DNA of 64,000 bases, from assembly GCA_046328715.1 (NCBI GenBank), contig JAXLWB010000008.1, positions 1 through 64,000 of the forward strand. The letters run 5' to 3'. The position numbers and the translations under genes were made by a program. Numbering within the stretch: position 1 is the stretch's first letter; the number at the start of each line of letters is the position of its first letter. Shown here piece after piece: positions 34,418 to 42,475 of the stretch. Under the pieces are notes generated by a model, which made no database searches, was not told the origin of the DNA, and saw only the letters and a program-made list of their open reading frames with translations. The stretch is from JAXLWB01 sp046328715. Its GTDB lineage: Bacteria; Chloroflexota; Anaerolineae; Caldilineales; Caldilineaceae.

Positions 34418-35524
34418 ATGGCAAGTGTTACCTTTGAACATGTCTACAAACGGTGGGGCGATGTAACGGCAGTCAATGACCTGAACATCCATGTCGAAGA
34501 TAAGGAATTCCTCGTCTTCGTCGGCCCGTCCGGTTGTGGCAAGACAACCAGCTTACGGTTGTTAGCCGGCCTGGAAGAGATCTCCGATGGCAACATCAAG
34601 ATCGGCGACCGCATCGTCAACGATGTGCCACCTAAGGATCGTGACATCGCCATGGTTTTCCAGAGCTACGCACTCTATCCACATATGAGTGTCTATGACA
34701 ACATGGCCTTCGGTTTGAAGTTGCGCAAGACTCCCAAGAGTGAAATCGACCGCCGTGTAAAAGAAGCAGCCGACATTCTCGACATTGGCCATCTGCTGGA
34801 TCGCAAGCCCAAGCAGCTCTCCGGTGGCCAGCGCCAACGTGTAGCTGTAGGTCGTGCCATCGTGCGCGAACCCAAAGTCTTCCTTTTTGACGAACCGCTC
34901 TCCAACCTGGATGCCAAATTGCGTGTACAGACTCGTGCACAGATTACCCGCTTGCACCAACGTCTGGGCACCACCTTCATTTACGTCACGCACGACCAGG
35001 TCGAGGCCATGACGATGGCTTCCCGCATTGCGGTCATGAAAGACGGCATTTTGCAGCAGATCGATTCACCACAGAATCTCTACGATCATCCACGCAACGT
35101 CTTCGTGGCCGGCTTCATCGGCAGCCCGAGCATGAACTTCTTCGATGCAACCCTCGTGGAAAGCGATGGCAAGTTAGAGGTCAATGCCAGCGGCTTCCGC
35201 CTGCAAGTGCCTCCTGAAAAGGCCAGCGAATGGCGCGCTCACAAGGGTAAAGAAGTGATCTTTGGTATTCGCCCAGAAAATATCCATGCCAAACAATTTG
35301 TGCCGCCTGGCATCATGGAAGCGGATATGAAGGCCAAGATCGAAGTGGTCGAGTTGATGGGTAACGAAATCTTCCTCTACCTCGCCACGAAGGACAACAA
35401 GCAGTTCGTGGCCCGTGTCGATCCACGCTACCGCGCCACGATGGGCCAGGAAGTGGAATTGGCAGTCGATATGGCCAATGCCCACATCTTCGATCCCAAG
35501 ACCGAAGTCTCGCTGGCTGGTTAA
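34418..35524 (+). CDS. ugpC: ABC transporter ATP-binding protein, MalK/UgpC type
   Basis: ATPase subunit for carbohydrate import (CUT1 class). 368 residues: Walker A GPSGCGKTTSLRLLAG, Q-loop VFQSYALYPHMSVYDN, signature LSGGQRQRVAVGRAI, Walker B VFLFDEPLSNLDAKLR, H-loop THDQ, then a C-terminal MOP/OB regulatory domain (about 240-368) with FGIRPENIHA. It stands alone with its own promoter and terminator and no permease or binding protein near, as is usual for a shared MsmK-like ATPase that serves several sugar transporters. Confidence 0.95.
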   Translation: MASVTFEHVYKRWGDVTAVNDLNIHVEDKEFLVFVGPSGCGKTTSLRLLAGLEEISDGNIKIGDRIVNDVPPKDRDIAMVFQSYALYPHMSVYDNMAFGLKLRKTPKSEIDRRVKEAADILDIGHLLDRKPKQLSGGQRQRVAVGRAIVREPKVFLFDEPLSNLDAKLRVQTRAQITRLHQRLGTTFIYVTHDQVEAMTMASRIAVMKDGILQQIDSPQNLYDHPRNVFVAGFIGSPSMNFFDATLVESDGKLEVNASGFRLQVPPEKASEWRAHKGKEVIFGIRPENIHAKQFVPPGIMEADMKAKIEVVELMGNEIFLYLATKDNKQFVARVDPRYRATMGQEVELAVDMANAHIFDPKTEVSLAG

Positions 35525-35550
35525 TCTACTCGACTTTCTAGTACAATACA

Positions 35551-35582
35551 GGGGTGCGACGAATCGCACCCCTATTTTTTTT
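35551..35582 (+). terminator. Rho-independent terminator after ugpC
   Basis: GGGGTGCGA stem, CGAA loop, TCGCACCCC, then TATTTTTTTT. A textbook intrinsic terminator, unlike the word-repeat hairpins, which lack T-runs. Confidence 0.92.
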
Positions 35583-35709
35583 GCTTTGAAGTAAAGACAA
35601 CAACAGATTTCGAATGAATCGAGTAAAATGAGTAATTCGTTATCGGTTGCTTTCCAGTCTATGTAGCGATTACATCATCGTTTTGGAATGATGATGGGAG
35701 AAATTGAAA

Positions 35710-37260
35710 ATGAAATCTTATTCACCGGTTGCACTTCTGATTTTGGATGGCTGGGGTATTCGTGAAATGGAGCATGGCAATGGCATTAAACTGGCCAACA
35801 CGCCCAATTTTAATCGCTGGTTGCGCGAGAAAGAACGCTCGATTGTCGATGCTTCAGGCGAAGCAGTTGGTCTGGTACCAGGCCAGATGGGCAACTCTGA
35901 GGTCGGCCATCTCAATCTAGGAGCAGGCTTCATTGTCTATCAAAATATCACCCGTATCGATAAGTCAATTGAAGATGGCTCGCTGGCCCACAATCCAATG
36001 TTGCTCGATGCCATGCACAAAACGCAAACAGCCGGTCATACGGTCCATTTGATTGGCTTGGTCGGCCCGGGCGGTGTGCATAGCCACACACGCCATCTAC
36101 TAGCGCTGCTCAATATTGCTCAGCAACAAGGCATTTCTCCGGTCGTCCATGTCATCACTGATGGGCGCGATACGCCTCCCAACAGTGGACGAGAATTCGT
36201 GGCAGATCTGGAAGCCCAAATCCAGCAGAAAAAGTTAGGACGGATTGCCACAGTCAGTGGGCGCTATTATGCGATGGATCGTGACAAACGCTGGGAACGC
36301 ACCAAGAAGGCCTACGATGCCATTATCCAACGCAGCGGTGAATCCTTTGCCTCCGCCGTTGCTGTCGTTGAACATTCCTATCAGCAGAATGTGACCGACG
36401 AATTTATCGTGCCAGCCCTGGTTGGCGACAAAAACGATGCCTCCTTGCGCATCCAGGATGGCGACTGTGTCATCTGCTTCAACTTCCGGGCCGACCGCAT
36501 GCGCCAGATTGTGACTGCACTGGTCACGCCCGGTTTTTCCGGTTTTGATCGTGGCACGCCGCTGAAAGATTTGAATGTCATCACCATGACCCAATACGAC
36601 GCCGAGTTGCCTGTGCAGGTTCTTTTCCCGCCGCATTTGGTCACCCATCCTGTTGCCCGCATCATCAGCGAACATGGGATGAAACAGTTTCATGCCGCCG
36701 AGACAGAGAAATATCCACATGTCACCTATTTCTTCAACGGCGGACGGGAAGAGCCTTTCCCAGGTGAAGAACGTCAGATGGCAGCTTCGCCCAAGGTGGC
36801 AACCTACGACCTCAAGCCCGAGATGAGTGCCTACGAATTGACCGAGATTGTACTCAAGCGTCTGGCCGAACACGACGACAACTTCCTGATTGTCAACTAC
36901 GCCAATCCCGACATGGTCGGCCATACCGGCGTGCTGAGTGCAGCGATCAAGGCGGTAGAAACCGTAGACGAATGTGCCAACAAATTAGTCGAGGCCATTC
37001 TGCAAAAAGGTGGTGCAGCGATTGTGACCGCCGACCACGGCAACGCCGAACGCATGATCGACGAGTTGACCGGCACACCGCACACCTATCACACCACCAA
37101 TCCGGTCTCACTCTTTGTGCTCTGTGATTCCTACATGCCGATGCGCCCACGTGGTATTCTGGCTGATGTCTCACCGACCATTCTCCATCTCCTCGGCCTG
37201 CCCCAACCGGAGCAGATGACGGGGAAGAGTTTAGTTGATTTTGCAAAAGCGATCGAGTGA
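35710..37260 (+). CDS. gpmI: 2,3-bisphosphoglycerate-independent phosphoglycerate mutase
   Basis: Interconverts 3- and 2-phosphoglycerate in glycolysis. 516 residues, family length. Alkaline-phosphatase fold: LLILDGWGIRE with the metal Asp, the phosphorylated Ser in GQMGNSEVGHLNLGAG, ITDGRDTPPNSG, VSGRYYAMDRDKRW, and the second metal cluster NYANPDMVGHTG plus VTADHGNAERM. ATG 35710 has GGGAGA upstream; a TTG at 35704 is less likely. Confidence 0.98.
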   Translation: MKSYSPVALLILDGWGIREMEHGNGIKLANTPNFNRWLREKERSIVDASGEAVGLVPGQMGNSEVGHLNLGAGFIVYQNITRIDKSIEDGSLAHNPMLLDAMHKTQTAGHTVHLIGLVGPGGVHSHTRHLLALLNIAQQQGISPVVHVITDGRDTPPNSGREFVADLEAQIQQKKLGRIATVSGRYYAMDRDKRWERTKKAYDAIIQRSGESFASAVAVVEHSYQQNVTDEFIVPALVGDKNDASLRIQDGDCVICFNFRADRMRQIVTALVTPGFSGFDRGTPLKDLNVITMTQYDAELPVQVLFPPHLVTHPVARIISEHGMKQFHAAETEKYPHVTYFFNGGREEPFPGEERQMAASPKVATYDLKPEMSAYELTEIVLKRLAEHDDNFLIVNYANPDMVGHTGVLSAAIKAVETVDECANKLVEAILQKGGAAIVTADHGNAERMIDELTGTPHTYHTTNPVSLFVLCDSYMPMRPRGILADVSPTILHLLGLPQPEQMTGKSLVDFAKAIE

Positions 37261-37261
37261 A

Positions 37262-37352
37262 ACGATGACAAGATGAAGGGATGACAAGATGACAGGATAA
37301 AGGGGTAATCGTCTGTATATTCATCTTGTCTTCCTGTCTTCCTGTCTTCCCT
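37262..37352. repeat. Word-repeat tract, GATGACAAGATG and TCTTCCTG words
   Basis: GATGACAAGATGAAGGGATG and GACAAGATGACAGGAT on the left; TCATCTTGTCTTCCTGTCTT on the right. The arms pair only partly, so it looks like a hybrid of two families. Confidence 0.78.
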
Positions 37353-37362
37353 TCAAATTCCT

Positions 37363-38115
37363 ATGTCAACCACCATGCAACAAGCCATCCACCTGCTCCA
37401 GCAATCCGAGCGTATTATGATTCTCACTGGTGCAGGAGTGAGCGCGGAGTCAGGGATTCGCACCTTTCGTGATGCGCAGAGTGGGCTGTGGGCCGATTTT
37501 GACCCGATGAAATTGGCTTCGCAGGAGGGTTTTGCCGCCGACCCAGGATTAGTTTGGCGCTGGTATATGGTACGTTTCATGCAACTTGGCGATGTGCAGC
37601 CGAATCCTGGTCATCATGCGCTGGCTCGGCTGCAACAGCAGAAGACACAGACAACGTTGATCACCCAAAACGTGGACGATCTGCATGAGCGGGCGGGCAG
37701 TACCACTGTGCTGCATCTGCATGGCAATATTGCTCGTTTCCATTGCAACCAATGTGGATTGCCACACTCACTGCAACCACAAGAAATGAAGGCCGATCAA
37801 CCACCCCGTTGCCGCAGTTGTAAGGGCTATGTTCGTCCCAGTGTGGTCTGGTTTGGCGAAATGTTGCCGCAAGCCGAGGTGCAACAGGCATGGCAAGCGG
37901 TCCGTAGGTGCGACTTGATGCTGGTGGTTGGCACCAGTGCTTTAGTCTACCCCGTGGCAGAACTGCCTTGGATCGCCAGACGTGCTGGCGCAAAGGTGAT
38001 CGATGTCAACCCCGAAGCCACGCCGATCTCCGAGATGGCGGACATTTTCTTACAAGGCAAGGCAGGGGAAGTGCTGCCACAACTTGTAATGGGTAATCCA
38101 CATCCACGCCTGTAA
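37363..38115 (+). CDS. cobB: NAD-dependent protein deacylase, class III sirtuin (CobB type)
   Basis: Removes acyl groups from lysines using NAD. 250 residues. NAD motif GAGVSAESGIRTFRD, TQNVDDLHERAG, catalytic His120 in LHLHGN, structural zinc Cys128/131 and Cys150/153 (CNQC, CRSC), and VVGTSALVYPVAELP. The pair Tyr68 and Arg71 (RWYMVRF) is the class III signature that reads acidic acyl groups in SIRT5/CobB, so desuccinylase activity is plausible in addition to deacetylation. Confidence 0.94.
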   Translation: MSTTMQQAIHLLQQSERIMILTGAGVSAESGIRTFRDAQSGLWADFDPMKLASQEGFAADPGLVWRWYMVRFMQLGDVQPNPGHHALARLQQQKTQTTLITQNVDDLHERAGSTTVLHLHGNIARFHCNQCGLPHSLQPQEMKADQPPRCRSCKGYVRPSVVWFGEMLPQAEVQQAWQAVRRCDLMLVVGTSALVYPVAELPWIARRAGAKVIDVNPEATPISEMADIFLQGKAGEVLPQLVMGNPHPRL

Positions 38116-38206
38116 CCCTCTCCTACTTTCTTTTGATCACTCGCTGGAGAATGTGGTAGGCTACGATTTTACATCGATTGAAATTGTTTTTGATCTTGGA
38201 GGCGGT

Positions 38207-38899
38207 ATGTCTTTCAGTATTACCTACTATGGTCATTCAACGCTTGTGCTTGAAGTAGATGGAACACGACTCATCGTCGATCCCTTTTTAGCACCCAATA
38301 ATCCGCTATCACCGGTTGGGCCGGATGAAATCCAAGTCGATTACATCCTACAAACCCACGGCCACGGCGACCACATTGCTGACACGGTGGGGATTGCCAA
38401 ACGCACCAATGCCCAGGTGATCTGCAACTTTGAGATTGCCAACTGGCTGCAAAATTTAGGTGTGAGCAACATCCATCCCATGCACTTGGGCGGTGCCTTC
38501 ACTTTCCCATTCGGCAAGGTAAAAATGACCATCGCCCACCACGGCTCAGGCTTGCCCGATGGCTCCTACGGCGGCAACCCAGCCGGCTTTCTGATCAATT
38601 TCAACGAAGGCCACGACCTCTATATTTCCGGTGACACCGCCCTCACCTACGATATGAAACTGATCGGCGAGCAGGGCGGCGTGGATTTGGCGATTCTCTG
38701 CGTCGGTGACAACTTTACGATGGGTCCCGACGATGCAGTGATGGCAGCACAATTTGTCAAGGCCAAACATGTGATCCCGGTGCATTACAACACCTGGCCT
38801 GTGATTGCAATCGATGCACAGGCGTTTGCCAAACGCTTAGCGCGCGAGGCCGAAATTGATTGTTCGGTAATGGCCCCCGGAGAGACCAAGGAGTTTTGA
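38207..38899 (+). CDS. UPF0173-type metal-dependent hydrolase (metallo-beta-lactamase fold)
   Basis: 230 residues from ATG 38207 (TTGGAGGCGGT upstream); the longer frame to 38153 is not supported. Metal motif QTHGHGDHIADTVGIAKRTNA, then IAHHGSGLPDG, ISGDTALTYDM and the terminal VIPVHYNTWPVI, in the order of the YtkL/UPF0173 group. Substrate unknown. Its stop overlaps the start of the next gene (TGATG), so translation is coupled to the membrane-anchored Cys protein that follows. Confidence 0.93.
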   Translation: MSFSITYYGHSTLVLEVDGTRLIVDPFLAPNNPLSPVGPDEIQVDYILQTHGHGDHIADTVGIAKRTNAQVICNFEIANWLQNLGVSNIHPMHLGGAFTFPFGKVKMTIAHHGSGLPDGSYGGNPAGFLINFNEGHDLYISGDTALTYDMKLIGEQGGVDLAILCVGDNFTMGPDDAVMAAQFVKAKHVIPVHYNTWPVIAIDAQAFAKRLAREAEIDCSVMAPGETKEF

Positions 38900-39360
38900 T
38901 GAGTTCGATTCTTGTCTGGCTTGCGCTGTTGGTGGCTCTGGGTGCGCTCGGCTATGCCTGGTTGCAGAGTCGCACCATTGATACGATCAATCGCCGTTTG
39001 GATCGCTACAACAAGGCGCTCTTCGATGCCGGAGATGAGATTCGCACCCTACGCGAGCAACTCGACGCCACGGCTACGCAGCTACGCATCGAGATCAAGA
39101 AGCAGAATGGGCAAGCGCTCTTTACACCCGACATGAGCGTCAAAGAAGCGCAAATGGTGCATCCGAATGCGCAGCGAGTGATGGCCAGTTTACATTTGGG
39201 CGGTTGTATCACCTGTGCCGAAGACAGCCTGGCCAAGGCATCACACGATCATGGCGTAGATCTAAATCTGCTCTTGACCCATCTAAACCACTTGGCTGAC
39301 AACGAAGCGCTCAGCCTACAGGATTTACCCAAAGCGCCGAATGTTCAACTCGAATTCTGA
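38899..39360 (+). CDS. Membrane-anchored protein with DUF1858-like domain
   Basis: 153 residues: one N-terminal transmembrane helix (ILVWLALLVALGALGYAWL), a coiled coil (about 25-70, DTINRRLDRYNKALFDAGDE), then a DUF1858-like domain (MSVKEAQMVHPNAQRVMASL, GGCITCAEDSLAKASHDHGV). Its CxxC pair could be redox-active or bind a cofactor. Start ATG overlaps the previous stop. Family assignment of the C-terminal domain rests on its motif spacing; no catalytic role is claimed. Confidence 0.75.
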   Translation: MSSILVWLALLVALGALGYAWLQSRTIDTINRRLDRYNKALFDAGDEIRTLREQLDATATQLRIEIKKQNGQALFTPDMSVKEAQMVHPNAQRVMASLHLGGCITCAEDSLAKASHDHGVDLNLLLTHLNHLADNEALSLQDLPKAPNVQLEF

Positions 39361-39431
39361 CTTGAAAATGCGGATTGCGGATTGCGGAATTATTCGCCAC
39401 CCGCCACCCGCCACTCGCCACCCGTTAACTT

Positions 39432-39803
39432 ATGACCGATTTAAATGATCACATCCCTCATACCAAAGCCGAACTGCTCTTTCCGGCCCACTTGATTCCC
39501 AGCTTGCGTGACCTGCGCGGTGAAGAATGGCGACAATTGGTCGATCGAGTTTCGACGCTCCCCGAAACGCACCCCGATTGTCTGGCCTTCATCTTGATGA
39601 TGATCGAGTTGGATGGCTGCTTGCGCTGCAACAGCAACAACTTCAAGTTCCTGCGCGGCTGTTTTCTCTGTGCCACGCAGACGGTACAATCCTTCAAGGG
39701 CAACGATGGCGATCTGTTGGAGATGTACAACAAGGCCAAACATGACCTCAACATCCACCTGCAACAGGGCATCAAGCCAGGGGAGTTGAAGTTGGCGGCG
39801 TAA
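39432..39803 (+). CDS. Small Cys-motif protein, unknown function
   Basis: 123 residues, no signal peptide or membrane helix. Two CxxC motifs close together, GCLRCNSNN and GCFLCATQ, separated by 12 residues, would suit zinc or an iron-sulfur cluster. The rest is helical (EEWRQLVDRVSTLPETHPDC, LLEMYNKAKHDLNIHLQQG). Third gene in a row after the UPF0173 hydrolase and the DUF1858-like protein, suggesting a linked redox or metal function. Not recognised as a named family. Confidence 0.7.
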   Translation: MTDLNDHIPHTKAELLFPAHLIPSLRDLRGEEWRQLVDRVSTLPETHPDCLAFILMMIELDGCLRCNSNNFKFLRGCFLCATQTVQSFKGNDGDLLEMYNKAKHDLNIHLQQGIKPGELKLAA

Positions 39804-39818
39804 ATTCGACGTATAATG

Positions 39819-39873
39819 CTTCCGGGAAGGCTCTTGCGCAAGTGAAACTTGTAAAATAATCCCTTCCCGGAAG
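39819..39873. repeat. Inverted repeat CTTCCGGGAAGG
   Basis: CTTCCGGGAAGG at 39819-39830 and CCTTCCCGGAAG at 39862-39873; a TATAAT box (39812-39817) touches the left arm. Confidence 0.7.
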
Positions 39874-39887
39874 AGAGTTGATTCTTT

Positions 39888-39962
39888 CGAGATTGAGAGA
39901 TTAGGAGGTTAGAAGATTGGGGCAAGTCGTCAATCTTCCAATCTCCTAATCTCTCAATCTCC
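39888..39962. repeat. Word-repeat hairpin, GAGATTAGGAG family
   Basis: GAGATTGAGAGATTAGGAGG against CTCCTAATCTCTCAATCTCC, immediately upstream of the FAD oxidoreductase gene. Confidence 0.88.
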
Positions 39963-39984
39963 TTTTAAGGGTACTTTTCAAATT

Positions 39985-41316
39985 ATGGCTACAAACGGAA
40001 GCGCAAAAAAAGTCGCCATTCTGGGCGGCGGTATCACGGGGTTGACAGTTGCTTATGATTTGATGCGTCAATCGCCGGGGCAGTACGAGGTGACGATCTT
40101 CGAGGCGGCCCCGCAGTTGGGCGGTTTGGCGGCGGGCTTTAAGGGGCGCAAAGAGTGGGAATGGGCGCTGGAATATTACTATCACCATCTCTTTACCTCG
40201 GACAAGGCGATGTTCCAATTGGTGAAAGAGATTGGCTTTGGTGACTCACTCAAGATCTACCGCCCTAACACTGCCATCCACTCGCAAGGGGTCAACTATC
40301 CGCTCGACAGTGTCACCCGCATTTTGCGCTTCCCGTTGATCCCGTTCATCGACCGTCTGCGCATGGGCATGGCAATTGCCTGGCTACGCTATAGCCCTAC
40401 TCCCTCCTGGCAGCAATATGATAAGATGACCGCCGACCGTTGGCTACGGCAGTGGATGGGCAGCACCGCCTACGAAGCCGCCTGGGAGTTCCAACTGGAA
40501 GGCAAGTTTGGCGAGCATTACAAAGAGATCAACATGGCCTGGATGTGGGCGCGCGTCTTTACCCGCACTCCCCAACTCGCCTACTTTGATGGTGGTTTCC
40601 AAGCCTTCGCCGATCACTTCGGCAGCTATCTGCGCCAACAAGGCGTGCAAATCCACCTCAACACCCCCGTCGAATCGATCAAACCAAACGCCGAAGGTGG
40701 CTATGAACTTGGAGTACGAAATACGAAATACGAAATACGAAATTTCGACCTCGTCTTGAGTACCGTCAGCCCCAACTTGATGCAGAAGCTCACCCCCGAC
40801 CTGCCCACCTCCTACCTTTCACAACTGCACAAGCTGAAAAGCATGGGAGCGGTCGTGCTCACGGTAGCGATCAAACAGAAACTGACCGACGACATGTATT
40901 GGATCAGCCTACCCAAACGTGAAGGTATCCCGCTGCTGGCCATGGTCGAACATACCAACATGATCGACCCGCGCCACTACGCTGGTGACCATCTGCTCTA
41001 CCTCGGCAACTACCTTGAGCCCGATCACCCCTACTTTGAGATGAGCGTAGACCAGTTGTTAGCCGAATTCACGCCCCATCTCAGCAAGTTCAATCCCGAA
41101 TTCCGTCCCAACTGGGTCACCGGTGCCTGGGTTCACCGCGCCAAATACGCCCAACCGATCCCGCCCGTCGGCTACCTGGAGCTGATCCCCGACATCCGCA
41201 CGCCGCTGCCAGGGTTATACTTTGCCTCGATGAGCCAGGTATATCCGTATGATCGAGGGACGAACTATGCGGTGGAGATGGGGCATAAGGTGGCGGGGAT
41301 GATTAGAGGAGGTTAA
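39985..41316 (+). CDS. FAD-dependent oxidoreductase (amine oxidase/phytoene desaturase-like)
   Basis: 443 residues. N-terminal FAD motif VAILGGGITGLTVAYDLMRQ with the acidic strand end VTIFEAAPQLGG, and the C-terminal FAD-binding block YFASMSQVYPYDRGTNYAVEMG. Intermediate segments resemble UDP-galactopyranose mutase/protoporphyrinogen-oxidase relatives. Residues about 243-253 (VRNTKYEIRN) are encoded by TACGAAATACGAAATACG word-repeat DNA, inserted in frame in a surface-loop position after GGYELG. Substrate unknown. The stop overlaps the convergent gene at 41313 by four bases. Confidence 0.88.
   Translation: MATNGSAKKVAILGGGITGLTVAYDLMRQSPGQYEVTIFEAAPQLGGLAAGFKGRKEWEWALEYYYHHLFTSDKAMFQLVKEIGFGDSLKIYRPNTAIHSQGVNYPLDSVTRILRFPLIPFIDRLRMGMAIAWLRYSPTPSWQQYDKMTADRWLRQWMGSTAYEAAWEFQLEGKFGEHYKEINMAWMWARVFTRTPQLAYFDGGFQAFADHFGSYLRQQGVQIHLNTPVESIKPNAEGGYELGVRNTKYEIRNFDLVLSTVSPNLMQKLTPDLPTSYLSQLHKLKSMGAVVLTVAIKQKLTDDMYWISLPKREGIPLLAMVEHTNMIDPRHYAGDHLLYLGNYLEPDHPYFEMSVDQLLAEFTPHLSKFNPEFRPNWVTGAWVHRAKYAQPIPPVGYLELIPDIRTPLPGLYFASMSQVYPYDRGTNYAVEMGHKVAGMIRGG
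40711..40742. repeat. Word-repeat tract inside coding region
   Basis: TACGAAATACGAAATACGAA words read in frame in the FAD oxidoreductase gene. This word type is not otherwise seen in the window. Confidence 0.85.
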
Positions 41317-42458
41317 CGTACTACCTCAATAAAATAATTCCCCTCCACATACGGAAACTTCTCTTCCACGTCTTCCGCCAGCTCCACACCCAAACCGTTT
41401 CGTTCTGGCAGGGTCAGCCACCCACCCTCGATCTGCGGCTTTTGTTTCAGCACGCCCCATTGCAGCGGCCCTTGGATCATGCACAGTTCCAGCACGCGAG
41501 GATTGGGCAGGGCGGCGACGGCGTGGGCGTTGGCCAGACACATCAGGCCGTTGTGCCAACTGTGCGGGCAGGTATCGACGCCGTATTGGTGCGCCACTTC
41601 GGCGATCTTCATCAGTTCAGTGATGCCACAGATGCCGGCGTCGGGCTGGACGATGCCGTAGGCGCGCTTTTGCAGATAGGGGCGGAACTGCTCCAACGTG
41701 GTGTACTGCTCCCCACCAGTGATCGGCATCTCCACGGCGGCGTTGAGACGGGCGTAGCCATCGACATCTGTCTGGGGAATTGGCTCCTCGAACCAGGTGA
41801 AGCCGAGGCGGTTGAGTTCCTTGGCGATGGTCAATGCCTGCTCTTCTGTCAAGCGTTGGTTGCCGTCGAGCATCAGTTCCATGCGCCCATTGACGGTCTG
41901 GGTCAATTCACGCACTAGCCCCAGAAAGCGATCCACAGTCACGCCATCCCACGACCATTGGGTGCCGATGCGAAACTTCATCGCCGTGTAGCCCTGCTCG
42001 ATATAGCTGACAGCTTCGTCGATCAATTGTTCGGGACGCACCCGCCAATCGTAACGGCAACCGCTTGAAGCATAGAGTCGAACCTTGGCCAGCGAATTGG
42101 TAGAGAGTAACTGGCTGACTGGTTTGCCAGCAATCTGCCCGCGCAAATCCCACAGCGCGCAGTCGATGCCTGCCACGGCACAATCATGCGCCCAGGTGCG
42201 CCCGTCTGGATGTGGCGTCACTGCCAGATCGCGTGGATCTTTGCCGACGAGGGTCTGGCCGTACCACTCCACCCATTCTTGAATTAACCCCGGTACGCCA
42301 TAGGCACACGCCTCGCCGATGCCGGTGAAGCCGTCGTCGGTCTGAATCACAACCACTGGACAATCAGCCTTGACAATGCGCAGGTGGGCCGTGATCCACT
42401 GCTCATGGCGCTCGTGCATACGGGAGAGAAGGAGGGTTGTAACTTTGGTGATTTTCAT
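41313..42458 (-). CDS. Mandelate racemase/muconate lactonizing enzyme family protein
   Basis: 381 residues of the enolase superfamily, which abstract a proton alpha to a carboxylate. Visible site residues: base region TAMKFRIGTQW (KxR), metal ligands Asp (LMLDGNQRL), Glu (FEEPIPQ) and Glu (ITGGEQ), then Asp in QPDAGICG and His in CPHSWHNG, the mandelate-racemase subgroup pattern with a His-Asp dyad. Acid-sugar dehydratase is the likely class. The fucosidase gene immediately upstream on the same strand (17 bp gap) suggests a sugar-acid derived from fucose or a related sugar, which is inference. Confidence 0.92.
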   Translation of the reverse strand: MKITKVTTLLLSRMHERHEQWITAHLRIVKADCPVVVIQTDDGFTGIGEACAYGVPGLIQEWVEWYGQTLVGKDPRDLAVTPHPDGRTWAHDCAVAGIDCALWDLRGQIAGKPVSQLLSTNSLAKVRLYASSGCRYDWRVRPEQLIDEAVSYIEQGYTAMKFRIGTQWSWDGVTVDRFLGLVRELTQTVNGRMELMLDGNQRLTEEQALTIAKELNRLGFTWFEEPIPQTDVDGYARLNAAVEMPITGGEQYTTLEQFRPYLQKRAYGIVQPDAGICGITELMKIAEVAHQYGVDTCPHSWHNGLMCLANAHAVAALPNPRVLELCMIQGPLQWGVLKQKPQIEGGWLTLPERNGLGVELAEDVEEKFPYVEGNYFIEVVR

Positions 42459-42475
42459 AAGTGCTCCACGTTTAG

